Source: Flavobacterium macacae
GTDB lineage: Bacteria; Bacteroidota; Bacteroidia; Flavobacteriales; Flavobacteriaceae
Assembly: GCF_003865365.1 (NCBI RefSeq)
Contig: NZ_RQVR01000005.1
Coordinates: forward strand, 116,240 to 180,239
DNA: 64,000 nucleotides
Reading direction: 5' to 3'
The position numbers were made by a program, and so were the translations under genes. Below the pieces are notes generated by a model. The model was given only the letters and a program-made list of their open reading frames with translations. It searched no databases and was not told the origin of the DNA. Below, piece by piece: positions 18,879-28,274 of the stretch. Position 1 is the stretch's first letter; each line of letters opens with the position of its first letter.

Positions 18879-19547
18879 TCAAGCTCTTTCTTTCCAAATA
18901 AATTTTCCTAAATCAAACAGGCTTTCCAAAGGCGTGGTGTCTAAAATATCAAAAGTCGCCTTCACCGATTTTTCAATCATGATATCTGTTTTCTCAAACC
19001 CTTTCGAGGTATCGTCAACCCAAAATTTCAAGATAAATAAGAACTGAAACCAAGCACCTTCTGAAAAAACAGGCTGTGTCAATCTCGAAACCTTTTTCTC
19101 TTTTTCAGACTCATTCGCTTTCATGATAGTTACGATATAATCTTTAAACTGGTTTCTCAATTCACGCAACTGTTGCAAGTTTTTCAGGCCTTCTTTGTTA
19201 TCTTTCAGCGCATAATACACATACGTTCTGTTCATTGTCAGAATTTCAAAAAAAGTGAAGTACAATGATAACAGCTTATTTCTGTTTTCATAACCCGCGT
19301 AATTAGCGTCTTTGTGCAAGGCATCAATCGCATTTTCAAAAAACTTGACCCAAATTGCTTCTTTGATAGCATCTAAAGAATTAAAAAAAGAATAAAAATC
19401 AGCTTCTTCAATTTGGTTAGACTTACAAAAAAGATATACATTTTTTGGAGCTTCGTTTTTCTCTAAAACTTCATTCATATATAAACTTACGATCGCTAAA
19501 TCGTCAAGCAAATTTTTCTTAGATTTTGGATTTTTCACAGTTGCCAT
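18879..19547 (-). CDS. TetR-like transcriptional regulator
   Basis: Probable DNA-binding regulator of 222 residues. The N-terminal part (about 12-70) keeps the TetR helix arrangement in divergent form, with ADFYSFFNSLDAIKEAIW in the position of the recognition helix region and the following helix. The larger all-helical C-terminal domain has the length and aromatic content of the TetR C-terminal family found beside AarF-like kinases in Bacteroidota. It lies immediately upstream of the AarF gene on the same strand, which suggests it regulates that gene, its own gene, or both. The ligand is unknown. Confidence 0.8.
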   Translation of the reverse strand: MATVKNPKSKKNLLDDLAIVSLYMNEVLEKNEAPKNVYLFCKSNQIEEADFYSFFNSLDAIKEAIWVKFFENAIDALHKDANYAGYENRNKLLSLYFTFFEILTMNRTYVYYALKDNKEGLKNLQQLRELRNQFKDYIVTIMKANESEKEKKVSRLTQPVFSEGAWFQFLFILKFWVDDTSKGFEKTDIMIEKSVKATFDILDTTPLESLFDLGKFIWKERA

Positions 19548-19619
19548 AACTTAATTTTTTAAAATTAAATGAATTAAAACAAACAAAAATCTTCTGATAA
19601 TCAATCTGTTTTATAAGAA

Positions 19620-19627
19620 CAAAGATA
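19620..19627 (-). promoter_or_regulatory. Candidate -7 box for the TetR-like gene
   Basis: The minus strand reads TATCTTTG (TAnnTTTG), 72 bases upstream of the ATG at 19547. No clear -33 TTTG is present at the right distance. Confidence 0.4.
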
Positions 19628-19747
19628 CATTTCAATTATTTCTGAAACTTATAAATAGCTGTTAAATATCTTTCAAAAAATTTGTCTGATTGGTGAATCA
19701 TGGAATCGTGAATTTATTTATTTGTTTAATCGAAGGAAAACTTTAGG

Positions 19748-19780
19748 CATAAAAAAAGACCGCCATTGCTGACGGTCTTT
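19748..19780 (-). terminator. Minus-strand terminator after the OmpA lipoprotein gene
   Basis: The 8-bp stem AAAGACCG (19755-19762) / CGGTCTTT (19773-19780) has a 10-base loop that can close slightly further. The minus-strand product continues into a T run. It lies 20 bases beyond the stop of the gene ending at 19801. Confidence 0.82.
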
Positions 19781-19800
19781 CAAAAAATATATCTTTAAAA

Positions 19801-20499
19801 TTAGTTCTTGTTTGCTTCTTTTTGAGCATCTTGAACCATTTTCTCGTTTGCAGTAATCGCAAATTCAACACGACGGTTTTTAGATCTACCTTCCACTGTT
19901 TCGTTTGAAGCAATTGGATCAGCAATACCTAAACCTGTTGTTTTAAATCTTGAAGAAGAAAGCCCTTTGCTTGCCAAATAATTTTTAACAGCGTCTGCTC
20001 TTTGTCCAGACAAAGTCAAGTTATATTCAGGTTTTCCAGTAGAATCTGTATAACCGTAAATTTGAATGTCAGTATCTGGATATTGGTTAAAAACGGTTAC
20101 CAATTTATCAAGATTTGATTTTGCAGCAGCAGTTAAAGTTGATTTGTTGGTATCAAAACGCACTGCATTTTCATTCAATGTCAATTTGATTCCTTCCCCT
20201 ACTCTTTCTACTTCTGCTCCTGGAAGTGCGTTGTCAATCTCACGCGCCTGTTTGTCCATTTTGTTACCAATAACGCCACCGGCAACGCCACCAACAACTC
20301 CACCGATTACAGCTCCAAGTGCTGTGTTTCCACCTTTTCCAAGGTTGTTTCCAAGAACACCACCGATTACAGCCCCAGCTGCAGTACCGATTCCGGCACC
20401 TCTTTGTGTTTTATTTGTATTTTTTACAGCTTCACAGCTTGTAAAAAAAGAACCTATTGCGAACATCGCTGCGATTGAATATATACCTAGTCTTTTCAT
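19801..20499 (-). CDS. OmpA family lipoprotein with glycine-zipper segment
   Basis: Outer membrane lipoprotein of 232 residues that probably tethers the outer membrane to peptidoglycan. The signal peptide ends in the lipobox FFTSC (Cys22). Residues 33-80 are a Gly-rich segment with repeated GAVIGGVLGN and VGGVAGGVIG units typical of glycine-zipper membrane-inserting regions. Residues 105-220 form the OmpA C-terminal peptidoglycan-binding domain, with YGYTDSTGKPEYN, LSGQRADAVKNYL and EGRSKNRRVEF. It is 31 bases downstream of the lipocalin-like gene on the same strand, probably in one transcript, and is followed by a terminator. Confidence 0.93.
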   Translation of the reverse strand: MKRLGIYSIAAMFAIGSFFTSCEAVKNTNKTQRGAGIGTAAGAVIGGVLGNNLGKGGNTALGAVIGGVVGGVAGGVIGNKMDKQAREIDNALPGAEVERVGEGIKLTLNENAVRFDTNKSTLTAAAKSNLDKLVTVFNQYPDTDIQIYGYTDSTGKPEYNLTLSGQRADAVKNYLASKGLSSSRFKTTGLGIADPIASNETVEGRSKNRRVEFAITANEKMVQDAQKEANKN

Positions 20500-20530
20500 T
20501 TGTTTCGGATTTTAAATTATTATTAGTTTG

Positions 20531-21007
20531 TTAGTTTACTTTTGTGAATTGATATACAACGTCAGTCATTTTCCCACCCACGTCGATCCTATCAACCAAT
20601 TGGAAAGAAGATTCGGTTGCATTTGAGATATTCAACACGTATCCGTCTCTTACTTTTTTAGCTTTTTCACCAGCATCTAAAACTTTTAAAACGAATTGTC
20701 CGTCTTTGTTTACGAACCAAGTAATTGGAGAACTGAAAGCAGGACATCCTGATTTTGTCAAGGCCATTTCTCCCTTGTTATTATTGGATACAAATTTCCA
20801 AGTACTTCCAACGAAGCATTGTGAATCTGCCAACTGAAAAGCATTCACTTTGATGTATTCAGAACCTGGATAATCAACTGAACTTACCACAAAATTTCCT
20901 TTGATCATACGCTCCGTTTTGTTGTCAAGCTTTGTGTTTGTTACTGATGTGGATTTGCAGGATAAAAATGTAACTGCAAAGGCGGTCATTAAAATTAGTT
21001 TTTTCAT
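20531..21007 (-). CDS. Lipocalin-like lipoprotein
   Basis: Small envelope lipoprotein of 158 residues with a signal peptide and lipobox TFLSC (Cys17). The mature part looks like a one-domain beta-barrel of the bacterial lipocalin-like type: MIKGNFVVSSVDYPGS at the first strand, GSTWKFVSNN in the middle and VVYQFTKVN at the end. It precedes the OmpA lipoprotein gene in what looks like a two-gene operon, a pairing I associate with flavobacteria. The ligand is unknown. Confidence 0.82.
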   Translation of the reverse strand: MKKLILMTAFAVTFLSCKSTSVTNTKLDNKTERMIKGNFVVSSVDYPGSEYIKVNAFQLADSQCFVGSTWKFVSNNNKGEMALTKSGCPAFSSPITWFVNKDGQFVLKVLDAGEKAKKVRDGYVLNISNATESSFQLVDRIDVGGKMTDVVYQFTKVN

Positions 21008-21037
21008 AATTGGTATTTTTTAGTGTTCATTCTTAAA

Positions 21038-21045
21038 CAAATATA
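21038..21045 (-). promoter_or_regulatory. Candidate -7 box for the lipocalin-OmpA operon
   Basis: The minus strand reads TATATTTG (TAnnTTTG) 30 bases upstream of the ATG at 21007. A TTTT stands in the -33 region instead of TTTG. Confidence 0.5.
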
Positions 21046-21279
21046 CAACTCAGATATTTTTTATGTTAAAATCACTGCGTTTATTATCTTAAAATTAACA
21101 ATTCCACCAGTTAATCAGCTGACTATTCTTATTTCAAAATGCCTTTATAAAATTTTTTTAAATTTTTTAACATTATAAGAAGACAACACGGAAGCAGTGT
21201 CTGCATTTTTAACCTTTCCAAATAATTTTTGTTAGAGTAAGGTTGGCTTAATATTAATTTTAGTACTAATTCTATTCCA

Positions 21280-23202
21280 TTATTTTCGAATTCCATATTT
21301 TCGTTCCTTGTACAAATAAGACGATAGCGCCACGTGGGCCAATGCATCTTTGGCAAGTTCACTATTAACAGGTTCTGGCGTAAAAACAGTATCATTTTTG
21401 ACGCTGAACTGCAGTGGTTTTTTGAAGGGTTGCATAATTACCACTTGATTTCCGACACGAAATGCGTTAATATCGTGAAATTGCATGATTGACCTTCCGC
21501 TGGTAGATTCTGGCAACGTGAACAAATTTCTGCCGACCATCGGTGTTTCTGTATTGATGCCGATCTTGCCTAAAATTGTAGGCTGCATATCAATCTGACT
21601 GCACAGTTTTTCATATTTGCCAACTGGAATATTGGGCCCGATGACCAAAGCTGGAATATGAAATTTGTGAATTGGAACCAGATGTTTTCCATACGTTCGC
21701 GTATTGTGGTCTGCAATTACAATGAAAAGTGTGTTTTTATAATAGTTTTCTTTTTTAGCAAGCTCAAAAAATTTACCAATGGAATAATCAGCGTATCTTA
21801 TGGCATTATTTACCGTATTTTTCTTTTTGTCATAAAGCTTAATCCTGCCATCAGGAAACTCAAACGGATCGTGGTTTGAGGAGGAAAAAACTAGTGATAC
21901 AAAAGGTTTATCTCCAAGCGATTTAAAATAGTCATTGGCCTTTGTCATTAAATCTTCATCAGACCATCCCCAAGTGCCATGAAATTTGCTTTTCTCTTTA
22001 TCAAAATCTTCCTCTTCAATGATGGTATCAAAACCATTTCCATTGAAAAAAGGTCCCATGTTGTCAAAGTTTGCCATACCGCCATATATAAAACTGGTGT
22101 CATAGCCTTTCTGCTTTAACAGCATCGCAATGGTGTAAAAGCCTTCTTGCGAATTGCCTAATTTGACAACGCTTTCTGAAGGCGAAGGCAGAAATCCGCT
22201 GGCCACGGCTTCAATTCCCCTAACGCTTCGGGTTCCAGTAGAATACATATTGGTATAAAGCATTCCCTCTTTTGCCAATTTATCAAATTCAGGCGTAAGC
22301 GGAAGCCCACCTAATGCGCCCACATATTCTGCGCCAAGCGATTCTTCTAATATAATTACAATATTATAAGGCCTGCCGTCCACGCTATCGGAATTTTGAC
22401 GATGCAGCGTTGTAATGCTGTCCAAATATTCATCAGGCTGCACATCCATATATTTTTTCACTCTTGAAAGTGCTTCAGCCGGATCCATCTTGCCATACAT
22501 TTTTTCATAATTGCTTTCGTTTTTCATGGAATATGCCGCAAAAGCTACCGTGTAAAATGAATTTAAAGCCAGGCAGTTCGTAAGCTGATCTACAGAAAAT
22601 ACAGCGTTGCTGGCATTAATTGGGCGCTTTGAAGTCAAGCTGGATCGTGCTCCTAAAAACAAGAAAAAAACTATAACCGGAAAGTAAAGCAACCTATATT
22701 TATAAGCGGTAAAACGAATAGAAAAAAGCTTTTTCCTAAATTTTACAAGAAAATAGGTAAATACCGCGATGCAGGCAACGGCAATTATGATGGAAGCCAA
22801 ATATCCTTTAAAAAGCATCCCAAAAACTTCCTTCGGATATATTAAATAATTTAAAAACAACTTATTAGGCCTGGTGTCATATCCAAAAATGAAATCAGGG
22901 GTAGCCAGTTCAAAGAACAGTAAGGCATTGAGAAAGAATATGAAATATACATTAAAAAACCGCTGTAATTTTACTACTATTTTTTCAGGCAAGATGGTGA
23001 TGAGCAGCACGGGCAGAAAAACAAGATAACTCATCAAGATCAAATCCATTCTCAGTCCTATCGGAAAAATCAAACCATAATTTTCTGTTTGGATAACGCG
23101 ATCATTGAAAATAAAAAACAAAAAAACCCTGCTTAAAGTGGTAATAAGCAAACCAATAAGCAAAAAGTTAAATGCCGGTTTTAAAAACTGAATTTTTTTC
23201 AT
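21280..23202 (-). CDS. LtaS-type sulfatase-fold membrane transferase (1)
   Basis: Inner membrane enzyme of 640 residues in the lipoteichoic acid synthase/phosphoglycerol transferase family. About five transmembrane segments occupy residues 1-190. The periplasmic sulfatase-fold domain follows: metal-binding Glu in ILEESLGAEY, the nucleophile Thr in YSTGTRSVRG, and the distal Asp and His in VIADHNTRT. Relatives move phosphoglycerol or phosphoethanolamine from phospholipids onto envelope glycans or lipids; in a Gram-negative the acceptor is probably not teichoic acid. It is the last gene of a five-gene minus-strand run with a diacylglycerol kinase, a second paralogue and a two-component system. 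Confidence 0.9.
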   Translation of the reverse strand: MKKIQFLKPAFNFLLIGLLITTLSRVFLFFIFNDRVIQTENYGLIFPIGLRMDLILMSYLVFLPVLLITILPEKIVVKLQRFFNVYFIFFLNALLFFELATPDFIFGYDTRPNKLFLNYLIYPKEVFGMLFKGYLASIIIAVACIAVFTYFLVKFRKKLFSIRFTAYKYRLLYFPVIVFFLFLGARSSLTSKRPINASNAVFSVDQLTNCLALNSFYTVAFAAYSMKNESNYEKMYGKMDPAEALSRVKKYMDVQPDEYLDSITTLHRQNSDSVDGRPYNIVIILEESLGAEYVGALGGLPLTPEFDKLAKEGMLYTNMYSTGTRSVRGIEAVASGFLPSPSESVVKLGNSQEGFYTIAMLLKQKGYDTSFIYGGMANFDNMGPFFNGNGFDTIIEEEDFDKEKSKFHGTWGWSDEDLMTKANDYFKSLGDKPFVSLVFSSSNHDPFEFPDGRIKLYDKKKNTVNNAIRYADYSIGKFFELAKKENYYKNTLFIVIADHNTRTYGKHLVPIHKFHIPALVIGPNIPVGKYEKLCSQIDMQPTILGKIGINTETPMVGRNLFTLPESTSGRSIMQFHDINAFRVGNQVVIMQPFKKPLQFSVKNDTVFTPEPVNSELAKDALAHVALSSYLYKERKYGIRK

Positions 23203-23233
23203 AGTATAAAATAGATTTTTGAAATGCTATTGT

Positions 23234-24124
23234 TTAAAATTGAGTAGGGACTAAAACAGTAAGTCCTTTTTTGATTATGCCAACCTCTATTTTATTTGTT
23301 TTTAAATTATAAAACTCACCGTCAATTTGAATATCGGTAAATATTTTTTCAGGAATCGTGATAGTGCAATTTTCAATTGCCAATTGTTTTGCCTTCTTAA
23401 ATTTGCTTATAGAGTTGGTAAGTACGTGAAAGCCAAGTACTATCTTCTCCATAAAATTTAATTGGGGAATCTGTACCAAATCTAATTTTCCGTCCACAAG
23501 ACTGGCTTGGGGCGTCAAGCTCATAGCATACCCCATTTCATTTGAGTTAGAAATGAATAGCATAAAAGGCTTTGACAGTTGAGTTGTTCCCTCTATGCCT
23601 ACTGCCGTTTCTTTTGGCTTAAATGAAAAACTGGAGGACAGCGACGCTTTTACGTAGGCAAGCAAAGTACGTTTGCCTGTCTGTTCGTATTTTTTTATAA
23701 TCATGGCGTCGATTCCGATGCCCATGTTGCTGAAAAAATAGTGCGAATTGATCGTGCCGACATCAATTTTAGATGAAATCCCTGCCTTGATAATTAAAAT
23801 TGCTTCAGAAATCTTTTTAGGAATTTTGAGATTTGAGGCTAAGCCATTCCCCGATCCAACGGGAATTATACCGAGCAATATGTCAGAATTCACCATTGAA
23901 CTTGCCACTTCATTAATCGTTCCGTCTCCGCCACAGGCGATAATGCAATGTGGTTTTTTTAAAATTGCTGTGGCAGCCAATTCTTTTGCATGGTTTTTAT
24001 ATTCTGTATATTCAACCTCAACCCTATACTTTTCAATCGAGAAATTTTTTAAAAGCAATTCTTTGCTGATGGCATGTTTTCCTTTTCCGGAAATCGGATT
24101 TACAATAAAATGCAGATAAATCAT
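23234..24124 (-). CDS. Diacylglycerol kinase-family lipid kinase
   Basis: Cytoplasmic lipid kinase of 296 residues of the DagK catalytic-domain family (DgkB/YegS type). The nucleotide-binding signature GGDGTINEVASS (about 81-92) and the following PVGSGNGLASNL are intact, and the C-terminus carries DVQIDGE-like FTDIQIDGEFYNL. In Gram-positives the same family recycles diacylglycerol left when LtaS removes a phospholipid headgroup. The gene is sandwiched between two LtaS-like genes, with only 3 bases to the upstream one, which makes the same recycling role likely here. That role is inferred from context. Confidence 0.92.
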   Translation of the reverse strand: MIYLHFIVNPISGKGKHAISKELLLKNFSIEKYRVEVEYTEYKNHAKELAATAILKKPHCIIACGGDGTINEVASSMVNSDILLGIIPVGSGNGLASNLKIPKKISEAILIIKAGISSKIDVGTINSHYFFSNMGIGIDAMIIKKYEQTGKRTLLAYVKASLSSSFSFKPKETAVGIEGTTQLSKPFMLFISNSNEMGYAMSLTPQASLVDGKLDLVQIPQLNFMEKIVLGFHVLTNSISKFKKAKQLAIENCTITIPEKIFTDIQIDGEFYNLKTNKIEVGIIKKGLTVLVPTQF

Positions 24125-24127
24125 TTC

Positions 24128-26086
24128 TTACTTTAAAAACTTATTAGTAAATAGGTAATCTGCGGTTTGATACCACGAAATAGTTTCGTCAAGAAAGGTC
24201 TTTTCCATCGGAATTGGCTTTAGGCTGTTATCTTTTTTATTCCAGTCATAAAAGGCCTGTTTTTTTTGATCGGATAGAATCATCACTTTTTCTTTCTTCA
24301 TCAAAACCAGCTTTCGGTAGGTTCCTATCAATGCTCTTTCTTCAAAGTCGCCGTTCAAGACGTCTTTGCCAAAAAAGTCAGATTCATACGTCCAGTGAAA
24401 CAATGAAAACAGCGTTGGAAAAACATCAATTTGCGAACATTGCTTTGAAATTTTCTGATTCTGATTTGCAGGAAGATTCACTATAAACGCGGGAATGTGG
24501 TAATTTGCAACGTCAATTTCGTCTTTACCTGCACTGCTTGCGCAATGGTCTGCAATAATTACAAAAACCGTATTTTTATACCACGGTTTATTCTTTGCTT
24601 TAACAAAAAGCTGTCGCAAGGCAAAATCTGTATATTTAACTGCTCCTTGACGGCCTGTTCCTGACGGAATATCAATTTTTCCTGATGGATAAGTATACGG
24701 TCTGTGGTTTGAAGTTGTCATCACAAAATTAAAAAACGGCTTTCCTGCAGCATATTGCTGATCGGCAACACGAAGCATCTTATTAAAAATATCTTCATCG
24801 CAGATTCCCCAAGCATTTTCAAAACTCACTTCCTTGTCTTCAATATTAGTTCGAGTCGCTTTAATGTCGTCATTCAATACGCTGCCGCGACCGCGATCGT
24901 AAATATTAAATCCGTTTCCTCCAAAATAGGAATTCATATTGTCAAAGTAACCGTCGCCTCCGTAAAAGAAATTAGAATCATAACCTTTTGGCTTGAACAC
25001 GCTGTTTACAGTATATAAGTTGTGGTTGTCGGGTCTTTTAACGATACTTTGTCCTGGTGTTGGCGGAATGCACAGCGTCATCGCTTCCATTCCCCTTACG
25101 GTTCTGGTTCCGGTAGCGTATAAGTTTTCGAAAAAGATGCTTTTTTGCGCCAGACTGTCTAAAAAAGGAGTGATTTTTTCTGTATTCCCAAATTCTTCCA
25201 TAAAACTGCCGCTTAAACTTTCTACCAAAATAAATACAACGTTTCTTTTTTCTGAAGAAGCACTGCTGTCAGTGATGGTTCGGTGAATTGAAAAATCATC
25301 TGTTTTATAGATTGCATTTTCGCTTTTTAACTTTCCTCTAATCAATTGAAAAGCATCTTCATTTTTTATTGAAGTATAAAATTCGTCGTATTTCATTTGG
25401 TTGTTCCTGAACGCCGCAAAAAAGGAATATATTCCTGATTTTGAGATTTCAGAATTGTATCGGTTGGACGACCATTCCGCTTGGTTATTTCTGATAGACG
25501 AAACAAACAAAAGGGCTATTAAAAATGAAAGCACTAAAACTAAAAAACGCTGGCTGATGCTGACAGCAGCGGTAAATGTTTTATGGAATGCCCTATTTTT
25601 ATAAAACACAAAAATGAACAAAGCGGTTAGAAGTAGAACGCCTCCAACCAACAAGGGCAACGGATATGATTCTTGAATATTTGAAACAACTTCGTGCGTG
25701 TAAATCAGGTAATCGACTGCAATAAAATTAAATCGCGACTTAAATTCGTCCCAAAAAGTCAGCTCTGCAAAAAATGTAAAAACCAATATAAAAAGGGTCA
25801 AAACGGTAAAAAACCAAACTAAAAATCGGTCTATTTTACTTCCAATCCATTTATTCGGAAGCAAAACATAATATAAAATTGAAGGCAGCACGATAAAATT
25901 TATGGTTCCGATATCAAAAAATAAACCTATGAGCAAGGTTTTCAAAATATCGAACAAACTTAGCGACACATCATTGAATTGCCAAGCCATAAAGCCAATT
26001 CTCAAAAGCACTGACATCGCCAAAAACCATAAAATAAAATGTAGTACAACGGAAAATCTACCAGAAAATTCAAATCTTTTAAACAT
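24128..26086 (-). CDS. LtaS-type sulfatase-fold membrane transferase (2)
   Basis: Paralogue of the gene at 21280, 652 residues from the ATG at 26086; the frame extends three codons further but only to a TTG. Five transmembrane segments (about 15-35, 45-70, 80-105, 140-160 and 180-200) precede the sulfatase-fold domain. The latter shows ILVESLSGSFME for metal binding, YATGTRTVRGMEA with the nucleophile Thr, and IIADHCASSAGK. The two paralogues are well diverged, so they probably modify different acceptors or act at different steps rather than being a recent duplication. Its stop is 3 bases before the lipid kinase start. Confidence 0.9.
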   Translation of the reverse strand: MFKRFEFSGRFSVVLHFILWFLAMSVLLRIGFMAWQFNDVSLSLFDILKTLLIGLFFDIGTINFIVLPSILYYVLLPNKWIGSKIDRFLVWFFTVLTLFILVFTFFAELTFWDEFKSRFNFIAVDYLIYTHEVVSNIQESYPLPLLVGGVLLLTALFIFVFYKNRAFHKTFTAAVSISQRFLVLVLSFLIALLFVSSIRNNQAEWSSNRYNSEISKSGIYSFFAAFRNNQMKYDEFYTSIKNEDAFQLIRGKLKSENAIYKTDDFSIHRTITDSSASSEKRNVVFILVESLSGSFMEEFGNTEKITPFLDSLAQKSIFFENLYATGTRTVRGMEAMTLCIPPTPGQSIVKRPDNHNLYTVNSVFKPKGYDSNFFYGGDGYFDNMNSYFGGNGFNIYDRGRGSVLNDDIKATRTNIEDKEVSFENAWGICDEDIFNKMLRVADQQYAAGKPFFNFVMTTSNHRPYTYPSGKIDIPSGTGRQGAVKYTDFALRQLFVKAKNKPWYKNTVFVIIADHCASSAGKDEIDVANYHIPAFIVNLPANQNQKISKQCSQIDVFPTLFSLFHWTYESDFFGKDVLNGDFEERALIGTYRKLVLMKKEKVMILSDQKKQAFYDWNKKDNSLKPIPMEKTFLDETISWYQTADYLFTNKFLK

Positions 26087-26155
26087 GAGGACCAATTAAA
26101 TTTGACCGCAATTTTCAAATTGAATTCTGAATCAATTCTGAATTGTTTCTTCAAA

Positions 26156-27421
26156 TTAAAATTTTATGAAAAAATTATGCAAATCATTCTCAAATGAATA
26201 GCCAATCTTCCAGCCATTCAATTCTGTGATTTTTTTAACAATGGCAAGTCCTAATCCATTTCCTTTTGCAGATGGATCTGATTTGAAAAATCGATTAAAA
26301 AGTTTTTCGCCAGACAAGGCATCTACTGCTCCTGTATTTGAAAAAGTAAGCGTCTTTTCTTCAATTTCAATTTTGATTATGCCCGATTTAGAATTGTGCC
26401 TGATTGCATTTAGAAAAAGATTGTTGATCAAAACTTCAATTAAGATTGGATTGGTTTCTATTTCCAACTGATGATTGTAGTGCCTTGAAATCGTGATATT
26501 TTTTGCTTCCGCTTGTTCTTCAAAAAACTCAAAATTCTTATCAATGTAATTATTGATGGAATAATTCTGTTTTTCAAAATAGCTATCATTTTCGATTTTG
26601 GAAAGCAACAGCAGGTTTTTATTCAGCCGATTGAGCCTTGAAACATCATTGTTCAAAGCATTCAGCAAAACAGACTGCTCTTTTGAAAGCCCCGAAGTTT
26701 GAATAATAGTATCAATTTTAGATTGAAAAAGAGCCAATGGCGTTTGCAGTTCGTGCGCGGCATTTTCAACAAATTCTTTCTGGTTTTTATAGATGGCCGT
26801 GTTTTTTTCAATCAGTCTTTCAATGCTTTTATTGAGCGAGTCAAACTCTTCAATCTCGGTGGGCATAAATTGAGGCAATTTGTCTTTGTCGATTTCAAAG
26901 TTTCGAATCTGGATTATCGTATCATAAAAAGGTTCCCAAATTTTCTTGGAAGAACGCTTTGACACGTATAAAATAACCACTAAAAAGAAAGCAATTATAA
27001 TAAGAAACATCAGAGAAATGCTCCATACCATGCCTTCCATCTCCACAAGATTGATTCTTTCGTTGTAGATGTATTTTTTGCCTTTCAGTTCGATCGGCGC
27101 ATAAAGAATCCTATACGGAATATTCTCTTTTGCAATTTTATCATAAACCACCTCAAGAACAATTGAATCATTTTTCAATTCATGATAAGGCAGAATAGTT
27201 ACGTTCCTGTTGTACTTATTCCAGATGGCTATATCTTCTTCCGTAAAAACATCCTGGTATTGTTCTATAAAATCTTGTTTGTGAAAAAGCAAAATTTCAT
27301 CGGTTTCATAACTATAAAGCCAACTGCTTATGAAATAAAACAGCGGTGCCGCCAGCATTAATATGATGATTGAAAATATTAAAAATGTATGTGTAGTTTT
27401 TTTAAGTAGTTTTTCACTCAT
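26156..27421 (-). CDS. Membrane sensor histidine kinase
   Basis: Two-component sensor of 421 residues. Transmembrane segments at about 13-35 and 132-153 enclose a ~95-residue periplasmic sensor domain. The dimerisation domain has the phospho-acceptor His223 in ENAAHELQTPLALF. The ATPase domain has the N box NNLFLNAIRHN, a reduced G1 region (LTFSNTGAVD) and GLGLAIVKKI. The start overlaps the end of the response regulator gene by 8 bases, so the two are co-translated. The position upstream of the LtaS-like genes suggests it senses envelope state and controls lipid headgroup transfer. Confidence 0.93.
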   Translation of the reverse strand: MSEKLLKKTTHTFLIFSIIILMLAAPLFYFISSWLYSYETDEILLFHKQDFIEQYQDVFTEEDIAIWNKYNRNVTILPYHELKNDSIVLEVVYDKIAKENIPYRILYAPIELKGKKYIYNERINLVEMEGMVWSISLMFLIIIAFFLVVILYVSKRSSKKIWEPFYDTIIQIRNFEIDKDKLPQFMPTEIEEFDSLNKSIERLIEKNTAIYKNQKEFVENAAHELQTPLALFQSKIDTIIQTSGLSKEQSVLLNALNNDVSRLNRLNKNLLLLSKIENDSYFEKQNYSINNYIDKNFEFFEEQAEAKNITISRHYNHQLEIETNPILIEVLINNLFLNAIRHNSKSGIIKIEIEEKTLTFSNTGAVDALSGEKLFNRFFKSDPSAKGNGLGLAIVKKITELNGWKIGYSFENDLHNFFIKF

Positions 27422-28091
27422 TTTCCCATTTGTATCCTAGTCCGTAAATTGTCTTGATGTAATCGCCACATCCTGCCTGGCTCAGTTTTTTCTTTAAATT
27501 TTTAATATGGGCATAAATAAAATCATGATTATCAAGCATATCAGCCATATCGCCCGAAAGGTGTTCGGCAATTGCTCCTTTTGAAAGCACTTTATTTTTA
27601 TTGCCAATCAAATATAGCAATAAATCAATCTGTTTTTTGGTGATATCTACTTTCAAATCATTCACTGATACCGTTTTTGACAAAATATCAATCTTGATTT
27701 CATTGTAGACCACTTCATTATTGCCTTTAAAATTTTTCCTGCGGATCAGGGCCTGCATCCGCACCAATAGTTCAGAAAGATGAAACGGTTTGGTAAGATA
27801 ATCGTCGGCTCCCAGATTAAAACCTTCTAAACGGCTGTCCAGCGTTTCTTTTGCAGAAATAATAATGACGCCTTCGGTTTTATTTTTCTTTTTTAAGTGC
27901 CGTAAAAGATCAAAACCATCACCATCCGGAAGCATCAAGTCGAGTAAAATGCAGTCGTAATCATACATATCGATCTTTGCCATAGCTTCTTTAAAATTAT
28001 TGGCTTCTTCACAATGTACATCATTAGCCTTAAAATAATTTTTTATGCTTTTTGAAATCGCAGCTTCGTCTTCAATTATTAGTATTTTCAT
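27414..28091 (-). CDS. OmpR-family response regulator
   Basis: DNA-binding regulator of 225 residues and cognate partner of the overlapping kinase. The receiver domain (1-115) has the acidic pair in IIEDEA, phospho-acceptor Asp51 in LLDLMLPDGDG and the conserved Lys in YLTKPF. A winged-helix OmpR/PhoB domain follows (about 125-225, ending TIYGLGYKWENE). It is the first gene of the minus-strand run toward the LtaS-like genes. A target promoter cannot be identified by eye. Confidence 0.95.
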   Translation of the reverse strand: MKILIIEDEAAISKSIKNYFKANDVHCEEANNFKEAMAKIDMYDYDCILLDLMLPDGDGFDLLRHLKKKNKTEGVIIISAKETLDSRLEGFNLGADDYLTKPFHLSELLVRMQALIRRKNFKGNNEVVYNEIKIDILSKTVSVNDLKVDITKKQIDLLLYLIGNKNKVLSKGAIAEHLSGDMADMLDNHDFIYAHIKNLKKKLSQAGCGDYIKTIYGLGYKWENE

Positions 28092-28274
28092 AAGGCAAAT
28101 TAAGAGTGCAATTTTGAATAAAATCTGAATTTTTTACGCGAAGTTAAGGTATTAAAAAAACGCTCTGATTTTCTAAAATTAACAATTCCGCCAATTTGTC
28201 ATTTCAATATTCTTTGGTATTCTATTTGAAATAGGGAAAGTCGAAAATAATTAACATTAATACTATCTAAGATT

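Noticed and set aside
20066..20515. Plus-strand 149-residue Pro/Ala-rich frame
   Set aside because: Mirror of the Gly-zipper coding sequence of the OmpA lipoprotein; the low complexity is a by-product of Gly codons read backwards.
21129..21296. 55-residue minus-strand frame overlapping the end of the LtaS-like gene by 17 bases (ATG at 21296)
   Set aside because: Possible coupled small protein, but low-complexity and hydrophobic-basic with no recognisable feature and no comparative support.
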